Source of the DNA: a virus
DNA: 64,000 bases
Reading direction: 5' to 3' (one strand)
Virus record (IMG/VR): IMGVR_UViG_3300024308_000022
Coordinates: 52,043-116,042 of that record
The notes below the pieces were generated by a model. It was given only the letters and a program-made list of their open reading frames with translations. It did no database searches and was not told the origin of the DNA. The position numbers and the translations under genes were made by a program. This document shows positions 26,010 through 35,971 of the stretch, piece after piece (position 1 is the stretch's first letter; each line of letters starts with the position of its first letter).

Positions 26010-27653
26010 ATGGCACAACCTATATTACCCCAAGACGATCGATTTAACGTCTGGTTGAAACCACAGCTGTACACAGGCCCTACAGGCACGGGACGGTTCG
26101 TTCCAAACGTCAATGACTTGATCATTGACTACGACGTAGGGTTTGAGCGAGTCAGTGGTGTCGTCGACCTGATCTACCAATCAGTCCCTTGGACGAAACC
26201 TCAAGAAACTGGCATTACCACAGAAAACCTTTTACTGGGCGTGTCGGATGACTTTACCCAACAAAGCTATCGGATCTTTATCGATACGTTACGCCAGCCG
26301 TACCGGATGTCGTTTGACTCCCAGCTGAAAGTGTACGCAACGTCCAGTGCGTCGTCGATTCGTGTCTTTAAAGGGTACGACATCAGCAATGACGGTGAAG
26401 TAATCTCCATTATGTACAACTCCAGTGGGGTTCCTACAGGAGACTTGATTCCTCTGGTTACTGCGGTATTACCCGATGCGAATAATGTCTCTGTGAAAGT
26501 CCCCGCAAATGGATGGAGTACCATGCCGTTACCTACCGGTGAGATCGTCACTGCAGTCGTCTACGACGATGCAGGAGTCGTACTCAGTCTGTGTCGTTTA
26601 CGTGTAGAAGACTCTGCATTTGTTAAAGCAGCAGACACCCCAGAGCGATACGTTACCGGTATTGCGTTAGAGTCTCCGTACTTGTCGTTATCGGACGATA
26701 AGCTGTTGCAGATTCCAGTGAACGTCCCTTTGAGCTCTGTTCCACTGATGGGGATCGTCACGTACAGTGTAGGCAACCCCGTACGGGTGGCGTTAGACTC
26801 TGGGCGGATGGAACTGATCGGCATGAACGAGTACGTAGGGACCAACGCAGGACAACGTCAAGACTTGGTGCTTCAGTACACCTTAGGTTCTGACGAAACG
26901 TCTTCATTAGCGACGGGTCCGAATCTGAATAAGATCGCGGTAGCGTATGAAGTCGAAGTCTTACCGGTGCAAGGTGCGTACAACACGAAACTGTTTGTGG
27001 TGCCGTACTGGACAGGTGCGTTGACAGGCTGGCGTTTAGACTGGTACCTCTACAACTTAGAGCGGACAGCGTATCAATACGTAACACCGCACGTGCAGTT
27101 AGCGGTAGGCTCAGCAGCCTTCCAACCACTGACGTATGGCGTAGAACAATCCGTGACGTACGTGTTAAACCTCGCGGATATCCCAGGGGACTACACAGAC
27201 TTCTATCACGTACAAAACGTACGGATTACGTTAGTGGGAGACGGCATCCAAGACCGTACTCCGTGGTACATCCGGTATATGGAAGGACAAGATCCACAAT
27301 ACGGTGGAGGCTTATCCGCACGTGTCACACGCATTGCGATTGGTGACTCTACGGTTCGTTTGGAAGCGACTGGTTCTGGCACACTTGCAGAGTGGTTAGA
27401 GAAAGTGTACTACCCAACGATTCCACTCAGAGACCCGTTCAACGAACCAAACCGTCCACCAGCGCCGACTCACTTCGTGTTGACCTTGGATGGTTTACAG
27501 TACACGTTCCCGATCGACCAGTGGAACCAAGACTTGCAGATCACGTCTCCTGGAGTCGTGGGCGCTGCAGCCGTGGTCCACTTCGAACGTCGGATTGGTA
27601 CGACGGTACTGCAGCTTGCTGCCAGTCCGTTTGTCATCGTGCATGTAAACTAA
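26010..27653 (+). CDS. virion structural protein (putative)
   Basis: 547 residues with AAGGAG before the ATG. Beta-rich, with alternating strand patterns such as GQRQDLVLQYTLGSDETSSL, few Lys and many aromatic residues, as in phage baseplate or fibre proteins. It stands in the same operon as 22552 and 23465. A terminator hairpin follows, separating it from the terminase. Confidence 0.6.
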   Translation: MAQPILPQDDRFNVWLKPQLYTGPTGTGRFVPNVNDLIIDYDVGFERVSGVVDLIYQSVPWTKPQETGITTENLLLGVSDDFTQQSYRIFIDTLRQPYRMSFDSQLKVYATSSASSIRVFKGYDISNDGEVISIMYNSSGVPTGDLIPLVTAVLPDANNVSVKVPANGWSTMPLPTGEIVTAVVYDDAGVVLSLCRLRVEDSAFVKAADTPERYVTGIALESPYLSLSDDKLLQIPVNVPLSSVPLMGIVTYSVGNPVRVALDSGRMELIGMNEYVGTNAGQRQDLVLQYTLGSDETSSLATGPNLNKIAVAYEVEVLPVQGAYNTKLFVVPYWTGALTGWRLDWYLYNLERTAYQYVTPHVQLAVGSAAFQPLTYGVEQSVTYVLNLADIPGDYTDFYHVQNVRITLVGDGIQDRTPWYIRYMEGQDPQYGGGLSARVTRIAIGDSTVRLEATGSGTLAEWLEKVYYPTIPLRDPFNEPNRPPAPTHFVLTLDGLQYTFPIDQWNQDLQITSPGVVGAAAVVHFERRIGTTVLQLAASPFVIVHVN

Positions 27654-27657
27654 GGAG

Positions 27658-27687
27658 TAAGGATGAGGGGTTGCGCCCTCATCCTTA
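27658..27687 (+). terminator. hairpin terminator
   Basis: Stem TAAGGATGAGGG pairing with CCCTCATCCTTA, loop GTTGCG, directly after the stop. It is followed by TG, giving the TATG end seen in other hairpins here. Confidence 0.75.
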
Positions 27688-27741
27688 TGACCGTTATACA
27701 GCAACTCACTTTCTTTTCATGAAAGTGTGTAGGATGGATTT

Positions 27742-29910
27742 ATGATACTTTATGCCGAAGATTGGGACAAATACCCAACCGCTATTCGCGACTATAAAAC
27801 GAATAACAAAAGCTTTTTAGAGTACGCTCGTTTACTCGTACTGATGGGTGTCAAAAACAGTGACTTCTGTTTAGCGTTACACCAACCTCACCTGTCTGGG
27901 GTGAATGTTTATTCTGAACACCTGTCTCGTGAGATCAAACTTGACATCCAGATGGAGGTCAGATGGAACCCGTGGTACTACTTACGTGAAGTCGTAAGGA
28001 TACCACCGAACGCGTCAGATGACCCGATTCCGTTTAAAGCGAACCGTGCGAACATTTCTTTATTCTGGACGTTCTTCAACAACATCGACTATTTCTTAGT
28101 GCAACCTCGTCAGACGGGTAAATCGGTCTCTACTGACTGCTTGTCCCAAGGGATGTATTTATTCTGGTTACGTAACTCGAGATCCTTACTGATCACCAAA
28201 GACAACACGATCCGTGTAGAGAACGTGAACCGGTTACAGAAGATGCGCTCGTACTTACCGGAGTGGTTGGTGGTGAAAGATCCGAATGACGCCAACAACC
28301 AGACGATGCTGACGTACAACACGAACAAGAACCGGTACTTAACTGCGGTAGGACAGAACTCTGAAGACGACGCCAACAAAACAGGACGGGGTGCGTCAGT
28401 AGGCTACCTGCATGGAGACGAGGGTCCGTTTACGAAGTACATCCACAAGACACTACCTGCAGCGATGACTGCGATGAACGCCGTGCGCGACGAAGCGCGT
28501 TTACACGGCTACCCCAATGGTGCTATCTTTACAACCACCGCAGGGAAACTCGACACACCTGAAGGGAAGTACATGTACGAGTTTATGAACAACTCTGCTG
28601 ACTGGACAGAGCGTTTATTAGACTTAAAAGACCGTACGGAATTAGTGCAGGTGATTGAAGGGACGTCACGCGGTAAGAAGCTGATGATCCTTGGTGTATG
28701 GAATCACCGTCAGTTGGGATACACGGATGAATGGCTGTACGGGAAGATCATCGAGACGGCTTCTACTGGTGAGGACGCAGATCGTGACTACTTTAATAGA
28801 TGGACAACCGGTGGTTTATCAAACCCACTGCCTACAGCCATCCTCGAGAAGATCTTAAAATCAGAAGTTGATCCAGAGTGGTACGACATCGACGAACGGA
28901 CTCGCTTTGTACTCAAGTGGTATATCCCTGAGTCGGAGAAACAACGCAGGATGCAGGAAGGTCGGTTTATCTTGGGGCTTGATACGTCAGACGCCATCGG
29001 AAACGATGACTGTGCTCTGGTGCTTGTCGACGTAGAAACAGGCGCTCCAGTAGCCTCTGCGACCATCAACAAATCGAACCTGATTCCAGCAGCGACGTTT
29101 GTAGCAAACATTCTGGTGAAGTACCCCACCGTGACGTTTATCCCTGAGCGGAAGAGTTCAGCTCAGACGTTTATCGACTTAGCGATCCTCGAGTTACTGA
29201 GTGCAGGGATGTGCCCATTCCAGAGAATCTTTAACAAAGTCGTGGATGACCGGGATAACCACAAAGACCTGTTTGCTTTGATTATGAAACGTCCCGCCAA
29301 CGCAGAGCTTGTGAACGAACACCGGAAGATGTTTGGTTTCATCACCACAGGCGCAAGCCGTGAGATCCTCTATGGTCGTGTACTGAAAACCGCAGCCAAA
29401 CGTACAGCCACACAAATCAAAGACCGGAAACTCTCGGGTCAGATTCGTAAGCTGGAAATGCGTAATGGAAGGATTGACCACCAACTCGGCGGACATGATG
29501 ACTTAGTTGTTGCGTGGTTACTAGGCCAGTGGTTACTGATGTTTGGACGTAATTTAGAACAGTACGGAATCGATCCTAGGAGAGTGATGTCAAAAGTGTT
29601 TGACGAAGACGTGCGTTTTGAAGACGAACAACGTAAACGTCAAGCGTTGATTGAAACTTTGCAGGATGAATTCGATACACTCACAGAGACGTTGAAACAA
29701 GCTAAAGACCCACACCAGAAAATCCTCACAACACATCGTTTGAACCAAGTGCGGCAGCAATTGACCGCCAATGGAGGAGAGGTGAAAACCATGGCCGGGT
29801 TAGACCGTGAGCTGAAAGATCGCGAACGTCAACAGAAAGATTCGCTGTATCGGAATCCTTTCCAACGCACAACCGCTCCTGGGTATTACCAAGGGGTGTA
29901 CGTCCACTAA
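27742..29910 (+). CDS. terL: terminase large subunit
   Basis: 722 residues. N-terminal ATPase: Walker A QPRQTGKS near residue 121 and GYLHGDEGPF near 219 holding the Walker B Asp and catalytic Glu. C-terminal RNase H-like nuclease: RFILGLDTSD near 410 (first metal Asp) and HDDLVVAWLL near 587 (last metal Asp). It packages DNA into the prohead by ATP-driven translocation and cuts the concatemer. Size and location match phiKZ gp25 as I recall. A coiled-coil-like charged tail follows the nuclease. Confidence 0.92.
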   Translation: MILYAEDWDKYPTAIRDYKTNNKSFLEYARLLVLMGVKNSDFCLALHQPHLSGVNVYSEHLSREIKLDIQMEVRWNPWYYLREVVRIPPNASDDPIPFKANRANISLFWTFFNNIDYFLVQPRQTGKSVSTDCLSQGMYLFWLRNSRSLLITKDNTIRVENVNRLQKMRSYLPEWLVVKDPNDANNQTMLTYNTNKNRYLTAVGQNSEDDANKTGRGASVGYLHGDEGPFTKYIHKTLPAAMTAMNAVRDEARLHGYPNGAIFTTTAGKLDTPEGKYMYEFMNNSADWTERLLDLKDRTELVQVIEGTSRGKKLMILGVWNHRQLGYTDEWLYGKIIETASTGEDADRDYFNRWTTGGLSNPLPTAILEKILKSEVDPEWYDIDERTRFVLKWYIPESEKQRRMQEGRFILGLDTSDAIGNDDCALVLVDVETGAPVASATINKSNLIPAATFVANILVKYPTVTFIPERKSSAQTFIDLAILELLSAGMCPFQRIFNKVVDDRDNHKDLFALIMKRPANAELVNEHRKMFGFITTGASREILYGRVLKTAAKRTATQIKDRKLSGQIRKLEMRNGRIDHQLGGHDDLVVAWLLGQWLLMFGRNLEQYGIDPRRVMSKVFDEDVRFEDEQRKRQALIETLQDEFDTLTETLKQAKDPHQKILTTHRLNQVRQQLTANGGEVKTMAGLDRELKDRERQQKDSLYRNPFQRTTAPGYYQGVYVH

Positions 29911-29926
29911 ACGGGAGGACTGGGAC

Positions 29927-30649
29927 GTGGGACAAAAAGCATTGGAGACGTACCTTTTAAGTACGCAACCGACCTTTACCTTAAGAGACCCAGAGACCGA
30001 GTGTATCTGGTTACGGACGTTTGACTTACATCACACTCGGTTGTGTGATTGTCAAGCGTACGTGTGGATTGAAGACGCTGGCGTACAGCGTCTACTGGGG
30101 CTAGTGTTTCACGACATTTCTTCCTACACCAAGGCGAACGTGGAGTACTTCTTTAACCGAGCAAAAGAAGAGTCGGGGCGTGAAATACGAGTACTTGCAG
30201 TAGGGCGATTCTTTCATCGGTTTGTGTACCCCGCACCAGAGATCTGGTTAGGGGGTTTAAAATTAGCCGACGAGTTACTGGGGTTAGTCACACCAGAGCG
30301 AGTCCACGTACAAGAACACGCTTACGGTGACACACTGGTGTTGCGTGTTAGCGACTGGTTCAGTACAAAAACTTTCATAGGCGGACATCGAGGGACGTTA
30401 CTGAAACACCAGTTGGATTTAGACACCTGCACAACTTTACCTTACGGTGGAATTGAGTTAGTGTTTGACTACCCAGCTGGGTTTACTGTTTCTTTCTTCA
30501 AAGCCCTCTTTACTGGGATCTACCGTAAAGGAGAACTCCCGTGTGACTTTAAACGTCGGTTTGTGTGTACAGGGATTACGCCATGGATACACAACTACGA
30601 ACAAGCCATCGATGAGTTACAGCTCGACTTAGATACCGAAGACGCATAA
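29927..30649 (+). CDS. hypothetical protein downstream of terminase
   Basis: GTG start after GGGAGGACTGG. The 240-residue product contains HTRLCDCQAYVWIEDAGV and GGIELVFDYPAGFTVSFFKA. No known motif. It is the last gene of the terminase operon and ends in the CATA...TATG hairpin shared with the convergent minus-strand gene. Confidence 0.6.
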   Translation: MGQKALETYLLSTQPTFTLRDPETECIWLRTFDLHHTRLCDCQAYVWIEDAGVQRLLGLVFHDISSYTKANVEYFFNRAKEESGREIRVLAVGRFFHRFVYPAPEIWLGGLKLADELLGLVTPERVHVQEHAYGDTLVLRVSDWFSTKTFIGGHRGTLLKHQLDLDTCTTLPYGGIELVFDYPAGFTVSFFKALFTGIYRKGELPCDFKRRFVCTGITPWIHNYEQAIDELQLDLDTEDA

Positions 30650-30676
30650 AGAGGGAGGCAAGCGCCTCCCTCTATG
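30645..30676. terminator. bidirectional hairpin with CATA/TATG ends
   Basis: CATA, then stem GAGGGAGGC/GCCTCCCTC with loop AAGC, then TATG. It lies between convergent genes and its left edge overlaps the stop codon of the plus gene. Confidence 0.75.
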
Positions 30677-30681
30677 CTGGT

Positions 30682-31977
30682 TTACTTAAAGTAGTGTTTC
30701 GTGAGGGCTCTGAGTGCAATGTAGAGCATCACGCCACTCCGCTCTGGGGCGGTAGGGACGGTCGACTTCCTGAGTTTCAAGTCTTGGACTAAACGATCCC
30801 CAAGCTTCCGTAAGTGCATGACATTCTTGTCGTTGATACGTGAACCCATGTACATGGCTTTGAGTCGTTCAATCAAAAACGCTAAGTCGGACGTTTTGAT
30901 TCTCCGTGAAGCCATAAACTCGATGGTGTAGAGTAAGGTTTCTGTTAGGAGTTCTTGTAGGTACGCTTTCTTTGGATTCGTGAGGTTTTCACTTAGGTAG
31001 TAAAGCGCTGCTTCAAAGACTTTTTTGTCTATAGAAGGAATTGCTACTGCCACCACGTCGATCAGCTCTTGTCGTACAAAGTTCTTTGGCTCTAATGCTA
31101 CCTGTTGTAAGTAACGCATCAAGTCATGGTACACACGTGAGACGTCACGGATAAACGTCCCTTCTGAAGACTCAATCACAGAGCTTGTCGTGACCACACG
31201 ACTATTGGAGCTACGGACGTCGTAGAAGACTTTGGTGTAGTCTTTGATTACGTTGCGTATCCGTGTCTGCATGTCTGATACCATATACAAACACGCTTCG
31301 TCTGGTCCGTACTTCAGTAAGGTTTGTACGTGTAAACCTTCACGAGAGACAAAGTGCTCTGCTCTGGAGTCAAAGAGCGCCGACCACGTCCCTAAGCGTT
31401 TGATGTCAAACCGTTGACTCAACGACTCTTCTGAAAGTTCCGTGGGATGGTCTTTCAGTAAACGCGCTACTACAGAGTCAAAGTTTTCAAAAGCGACTTT
31501 AGCAACCGCAGGGTCAGCTGGGTAGTGGAAGTACTCTGAGAGTAACGAAGAGCTAAACTTGTAGTGCAATAAACGCACACAGTCTTGCTGGGCTTGTAAG
31601 GAGACGCTTTGACTTAAGTCGGAGTCTTTAAACCGATACACGGTATACAGCAGCAAGTGGTTCAGTGGATCAGACAGAACATTGTACTCTTCGGGAATCA
31701 ACGGCTCTGAGGGATCTTTAGGGCTTTTGAGTTTCAATAAGTCTTGTCGCAGTGCGTACTCGTCAATCCGAAAGACTTCATCAAACAACCAGTCTCGGTC
31801 TTCCCCAGTGAACTTGACTGGGTACACGCCTAAAAGACCTGTCCCAAAAAACATCAAGTGATCTTCGTTCTTTGTTTTAAACGCTTGTACGGTGTGCTGT
31901 AAAGACCCAGCCATCCGACGATCGTATTTCAAGTGACTGCATACACGATCGAATAGTTCTTTTAATTGAGCCGACAT
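30682..31977 (-). CDS. virion or head protein (putative)
   Basis: 431 residues, AGGAGTG before the ATG, highly helical. The minus orientation amid virion genes suggests late expression. No motif recognised; regions such as KTSDLAFLIERLKAMYMGSR are regular helices. A TATGTAGAC element stands 23 bases upstream of the ATG on the coding strand. Confidence 0.55.
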   Translation of the reverse strand: MSAQLKELFDRVCSHLKYDRRMAGSLQHTVQAFKTKNEDHLMFFGTGLLGVYPVKFTGEDRDWLFDEVFRIDEYALRQDLLKLKSPKDPSEPLIPEEYNVLSDPLNHLLLYTVYRFKDSDLSQSVSLQAQQDCVRLLHYKFSSSLLSEYFHYPADPAVAKVAFENFDSVVARLLKDHPTELSEESLSQRFDIKRLGTWSALFDSRAEHFVSREGLHVQTLLKYGPDEACLYMVSDMQTRIRNVIKDYTKVFYDVRSSNSRVVTTSSVIESSEGTFIRDVSRVYHDLMRYLQQVALEPKNFVRQELIDVVAVAIPSIDKKVFEAALYYLSENLTNPKKAYLQELLTETLLYTIEFMASRRIKTSDLAFLIERLKAMYMGSRINDKNVMHLRKLGDRLVQDLKLRKSTVPTAPERSGVMLYIALRALTKHYFK

Positions 31978-31999
31978 GGGCTTACACTCCTGTTAGAAC

Positions 32000-32008
32000 G
32001 TCTACATA
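32000..32008 (-). promoter_or_regulatory. TATGTAGAC element upstream of the virion gene
   Basis: TATGTAGAC on the minus strand. The same 9-mer precedes the tubulin gene (36920) and lies before the DNA polymerase gene (42460), so it may be a middle or late promoter. Confidence 0.35.
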
Positions 32009-32020
32009 AAATGCAGCATA

Positions 32021-32046
32021 GTGGAGGGGGCCTCAACCCCCTCCAC
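32021..32046. terminator. hairpin with adjacent CATA
   Basis: Perfect 10-base-pair stem GTGGAGGGGG with loop CCTCAA, preceded by GCATA, that is TATGC downstream on the minus strand. It contains the stop codon of the small membrane-protein frame 32033-32173 in its loop. Confidence 0.7.
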
Positions 32047-32173
32047 CAGCTAAACGGTGCGCTTTAGGTACAGTGGGCTTTGGTAACCACCAACCAACGC
32101 CCTCACCACCATCCTGCAACAGAGGGACTACGTAGCTAAAAAGGAGTAAAACTACGAGTAGGACGGGAACCAT
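32033..32173 (-). CDS. 46-residue membrane-anchored small protein
   Basis: A frame too short for routine calling. MVPVLLVVLLLFSYVVPLLQ is a strong N-terminal hydrophobic helix, followed by GGEGVGWWLPKPTVPKAHRL and a poly-Gly end. It follows the helicase gene on the same strand and ends inside a terminator hairpin. No good ribosome-binding site is seen; it may be coupled to the 19-codon frame that overlaps its start. Confidence 0.45.
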   Translation of the reverse strand: MVPVLLVVLLLFSYVVPLLQDGGEGVGWWLPKPTVPKAHRLAGGGG

Positions 32174-32211
32174 TCACGGGCGTTTTTGAGAAACGTACGT
32201 AATCGCACCAT
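32152..32211 (-). CDS. possible 19-residue peptide
   Basis: MVRLRTFLKNAREWFPSYS, starting 10 bases after the helicase stop and overlapping the start of the small membrane protein. It could be a coupling leader or chance. Confidence 0.2.
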   Translation of the reverse strand: MVRLRTFLKNAREWFPSYS

Positions 32212-32220
32212 ACCATTACC

Positions 32221-34215
32221 CTACCAGTAAAAACTAACTGGCATTCTCACCCCAGTGTCTAAACCGTAGTCTTCGGTAGAGACCGTTCCTGTGGTCCCCA
32301 TCAACTGGTCGATCTGTCCTTGTGCCCACTCGAGGATCTCTTTAGAACGAGTAGAAATGTTAGGGACGTTCCCAGTATCTAAGAACACATCAAACACGTA
32401 GACCTGCTGGTCTTGTCCGATCCGATCCGCTCGAGCAATCGCTTGCTCTCGTTCGTGGGGTCTAAACGGGGAGTTCAGAAACACAACGGTGTTCGCAGCA
32501 AGGATAGGGACTGCGGTGGATAAACTGTCTAAGGTCGCTACCAGAGGGTTCTCACTACCTTTCTTGTAACGTTCTAAGATACCGTCTAAGTCTTTGTTGG
32601 TTTCTGCAAAGACCGTGAGAGGTTTGTACCCTAACCCTTTAAGTCGTGTGTCTGTTGCTTTGACAACATCTACGTAGGACGTAAAGAGTAAAGTTTTCTT
32701 AATGGACGAATCCACTAAGTCTTTTAAGTCTAGATTTTCCATCACCTCGATCGCGCACTCCACGCGTTTACGATTGAGGAGGTTTCCTAAACACTCTCCA
32801 CGTACTTTCAAAGGTAAGTACTTCACGATACTTTTCACTTCCTTAAACTGACGCGCTAGGGCATCTGGTAAAGAAGGAATCAATTCGTGTTTCTCGTAAA
32901 GGTTACAAAACTTGATCTCTGGTCCTAAGTGACGGTAGTCGGTACTCTTACGGATGATTCTCAGTAAAGTTAAGTACTTGGAGAACTCGTGTTGTTGAGA
33001 CTGTGACTTGAGCGCAATTCGGTCTTTGTGGTACCGGATACACTCCTCAAAGAGTTTTACGTAGTGGTCAAAGTCTTTCTGGTAGTACTTTAACCGTTCT
33101 GTGATATACTCGGTCATTGCTACACGAATCACATCTAAGGTGTACCGTTCTGCTTTGGGAATCTTTACGCGAATCTCTTTAACGATCGGAGCACGTTCGA
33201 TGATCTCGCTTTTGTCGATTCGGTAGGTGGTCTTACCGATACGATTGGCTAAGATATCCAAAGCTCGTGCAGAGTCTAGACCATAGATCGTTCGAAACGC
33301 AGTCTCTGTTTCTTGAGTAAAGAGTGGGTCGATCGTCCGTAAGAAAGGAATGACTTCTTTCCCTAACGCTTTGATCGGCGTTCCCGACATCCAGAGCGTA
33401 GAGACTGGGTTGAGTAGTTTTGCTAACGTCACAAAGGCATCTGTACGGATAGAGTCAGGGTCATTAAAGTTGTGGCACTCGTCTAGGACGAGGTTGACTC
33501 TTTTCCCTTTTAAGAACTTTGCTTCCTCTAAGAACTTGACTAAGTACTCGTAGTGGAGGATATAAAACCGTTTGTTAGGAGGTGGTGGTGTACCTACCGC
33601 AGAAGTCCAATACGTGGGAGGTGACACAAACTCTTTATCCAACGTACTCGCCCATGGATCAGTTAACGCGTTCTTCGGACACACGACGATGGTGTGGTCG
33701 GTTTTTAACCCATACGACAACCACGCGGACATTAGGGTTTTCCCAGAACCCGGTGGGGAGGCTAACATATAACCACGTAGACCGTACTGCTGTGCGTTAC
33801 GCTCGTACTCTTTAAAGAACGCTTCCTGATGCGGATACGGTTTCTTCTTCAGGAGTTTAAACTGACTACGGTCTAATAAAGGAGACTCTGGTTCTACGAG
33901 GGTGTTCTTAAGCCACGTGTGTTCCAATAAGCCCGCTTTGATACTGAGGAGGGTTTTAGCAAAGCCTTGTGTACCTTTGTACTGGAGAAAGAGTTTCTCT
34001 ACGATATACAAAAGCTCTACCGCAAAGAACTTGTGGAGTTTAAAGCCAAACTTGTTGTGTTCGCGAAAGATCCCTGATTCAATTTTCGAGGTCTTCCACG
34101 TTTTGTAGATCAGCTGAGAAAGACGTTGGTTGTTGAGGCCCTCTACGTGAATTTGATCTCCGATTTCTTCTACAGTGACATACCCGACAAAACGTTTTAA
34201 TACGGAGCTAAGCAC
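32221..34215 (-). CDS. SNF2-family DEAD/DEAH-type helicase
   Basis: GTG 34215 is preferred (AAGGA upstream); longer frames run into AT-rich intergenic DNA. The 664-residue product has motif I SPPGSGKT near residue 155, motif II LVLDECHNF near 244, motif III WMSGTPI near 275 and motif VI ARADRIGQ near 594, the RIGQ form being typical of SNF2 ATPases. It would translocate on double-stranded DNA and remodel protein-DNA or replication intermediates. SNF2-like proteins occur in many jumbo phages. Confidence 0.88.
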   Translation of the reverse strand: MLSSVLKRFVGYVTVEEIGDQIHVEGLNNQRLSQLIYKTWKTSKIESGIFREHNKFGFKLHKFFAVELLYIVEKLFLQYKGTQGFAKTLLSIKAGLLEHTWLKNTLVEPESPLLDRSQFKLLKKKPYPHQEAFFKEYERNAQQYGLRGYMLASPPGSGKTLMSAWLSYGLKTDHTIVVCPKNALTDPWASTLDKEFVSPPTYWTSAVGTPPPPNKRFYILHYEYLVKFLEEAKFLKGKRVNLVLDECHNFNDPDSIRTDAFVTLAKLLNPVSTLWMSGTPIKALGKEVIPFLRTIDPLFTQETETAFRTIYGLDSARALDILANRIGKTTYRIDKSEIIERAPIVKEIRVKIPKAERYTLDVIRVAMTEYITERLKYYQKDFDHYVKLFEECIRYHKDRIALKSQSQQHEFSKYLTLLRIIRKSTDYRHLGPEIKFCNLYEKHELIPSLPDALARQFKEVKSIVKYLPLKVRGECLGNLLNRKRVECAIEVMENLDLKDLVDSSIKKTLLFTSYVDVVKATDTRLKGLGYKPLTVFAETNKDLDGILERYKKGSENPLVATLDSLSTAVPILAANTVVFLNSPFRPHEREQAIARADRIGQDQQVYVFDVFLDTGNVPNISTRSKEILEWAQGQIDQLMGTTGTVSTEDYGLDTGVRMPVSFYW

Positions 34216-34233
34216 AATGAACCCCTTCCTTTT

Positions 34234-34255
34234 TATATAAATTAACCACATGAGA
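34234..34255 (+). promoter_or_regulatory. weak early-type promoter match
   Basis: TATATAAATTA in an AT-rich stretch of the divergent region between the helicase and the gene at 34345, resembling the core of the element at 16530. The flank differs (ACCACATGAG), and the downstream genes look like virion genes, so the call is weak. Confidence 0.3.
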
Positions 34256-34344
34256 TTAACGTATAACCCCACGACACACAGGATCGTGCACCCGAATTAA
34301 TGCTATGCGTCAGAGGAGATCTGACCGTTAGAAAAGGACAGAGT

Positions 34345-34908
34345 ATGAACACTCCCGAATACGTTTTTATTCCTAAGAAGGACCCAACCCACACGACGGT
34401 AGTGGATGTTTTTGTCGGTGAGACGTTGGTTGCGCAAGTTGGTTTAGGGATACTCTTAGGGTATCCTTCTGTATACCTGTACGGCAAGAAACCTACGGTG
34501 TATGCGTTACTCACCGTAGACGATACCGCCCGTATCCACAGCGTGCTGTATAAGTTCTCTCAGTGGTTTCTACAAGTAAACCACCAACCGCTGGACCGGT
34601 ACTACATCGGCACCATCCGAAACCTGTTCAAAGGGACTACGAGTCTCTTTTTGATTGACCAACACGTACTGGGATGTATCAGTCCAATGTATAGTGCTGG
34701 AGGGACTGCGTACGACATGCAAGCTCATCCTGACGGTAAACCGACCGATCGGTATTACGTCAGTGTACTTTTGGAGAACACCCCCCGTGAGCACGAAGGG
34801 TACTTGGAACAACTACTTTGTAAAGCGTACGCTAATGTCGCGTATTTAGAACACAAAAAACAGACAGAGGGTAGAACATGCAACGATCAACCAGCTCAGC
34901 GGGTTTAG
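34345..34908 (+). CDS. hypothetical, probably virion-associated protein
   Basis: ATG 34345 follows AAAAGGACAG; the longer frame from 34300 has no site. The 187-residue product includes VGETLVAQVGLGILLGYPSV and is mixed alpha-beta. It overlaps the next gene by 31 bases. Function unknown. Confidence 0.6.
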   Translation: MNTPEYVFIPKKDPTHTTVVDVFVGETLVAQVGLGILLGYPSVYLYGKKPTVYALLTVDDTARIHSVLYKFSQWFLQVNHQPLDRYYIGTIRNLFKGTTSLFLIDQHVLGCISPMYSAGGTAYDMQAHPDGKPTDRYYVSVLLENTPREHEGYLEQLLCKAYANVAYLEHKKQTEGRTCNDQPAQRV

Positions 34909-35966
34909 TGACTGCTGCGATCAACCAAGCCAACGGCAAAGAGTTTGCTGTAGAGCAACTGCGTTTTGGAATCCCTCAGGTTTTAGAAGGTACGCCTAAC
35001 ACGTCGGTGATCGCTGGGTTTATCCAAGGGAAACGAGAAGACGTGGTAGTATTCACGTATGATCGTTTTTTATTCCCTGAACTCTTTCGTGTGGGTGTAG
35101 ACACTCCTGTACTCCAGATTCCACGTCACGCACTGTCGCGTTTAGACACGGTAGGGATACTAGACTACATCAATGGTCGGTTTGACACCGTATTGGAGCT
35201 CAATGAGTTTTATAACCAGCGTTACACCGAAGGGACGTATCCACTGGAGCTGACGTTAACGCCTGAGCAGTCTTTAGCTTACCGTACAGGTCTAGACATT
35301 CGTGTTTTGGATCACGGTGTGGAGCCTACAGGGACGGTTGCGTTTCCGGGATTTGAGTACCCCATTCCAATCAACTACAGCAGTGAGGTCCAACCTTCAC
35401 TGGGTGTTGTGCCTACAGACCCACCAGAGCTAGAACACGGAATTGGAATACTCGCAGGGGGACACGTCGCAGTCACGAATTTAGAATGTGAGCTCGCCAT
35501 GTGTGCACGCAGCGATCGTTCGGGTGTTCTACCTTACTTCATTACTTCTACCTATTACGTTAGTAGTGAAGACCCGTTGGGTTGGTTCGTACCAGTCACG
35601 ATTTCTTTGTTAACCAAAGAACGTATTGTGAGTCTAAAAGACCAGTACCACACGACTCTCACCGTGTCGTACTTAGAGGACGAGGTTATCGTAGGAAGCC
35701 GCGCGTGGGTACTGAACGAAGAAGCCGGTGAATACGCGTGGGTGGGGGATGTCTCTAACATTCCTGCGTTGTCTACAACTACCCCAGAGACTACCGTGGT
35801 GCAGACGGTACTGTACGGACGGTTAGTGGTGCCTTTCTTAGGGGTCACTCCTCCTTTGAATGGAGCCATCCCTACGGGGACCTATCAGTTTACACTAACA
35901 GCTGAAGCCCTTGATACCTTTGTTGTGAATGACCTTTTTTTACAGATCACTATAGTAGTGGTTTAA
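34878..35966 (+). CDS. virion structural protein (putative)
   Basis: 362 residues; ATG after AGAGGGTAGAAC. Beta-rich C-terminal half with many Thr and Val (TTPETTVVQTVLYGRLVVPF), like baseplate or fibre proteins. It ends with ITIVVV before a bidirectional hairpin. The role is inferred from composition and location. Confidence 0.55.
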   Translation: MQRSTSSAGLVTAAINQANGKEFAVEQLRFGIPQVLEGTPNTSVIAGFIQGKREDVVVFTYDRFLFPELFRVGVDTPVLQIPRHALSRLDTVGILDYINGRFDTVLELNEFYNQRYTEGTYPLELTLTPEQSLAYRTGLDIRVLDHGVEPTGTVAFPGFEYPIPINYSSEVQPSLGVVPTDPPELEHGIGILAGGHVAVTNLECELAMCARSDRSGVLPYFITSTYYVSSEDPLGWFVPVTISLLTKERIVSLKDQYHTTLTVSYLEDEVIVGSRAWVLNEEAGEYAWVGDVSNIPALSTTTPETTVVQTVLYGRLVVPFLGVTPPLNGAIPTGTYQFTLTAEALDTFVVNDLFLQITIVVV

Positions 35967-35971
35967 ACCAG

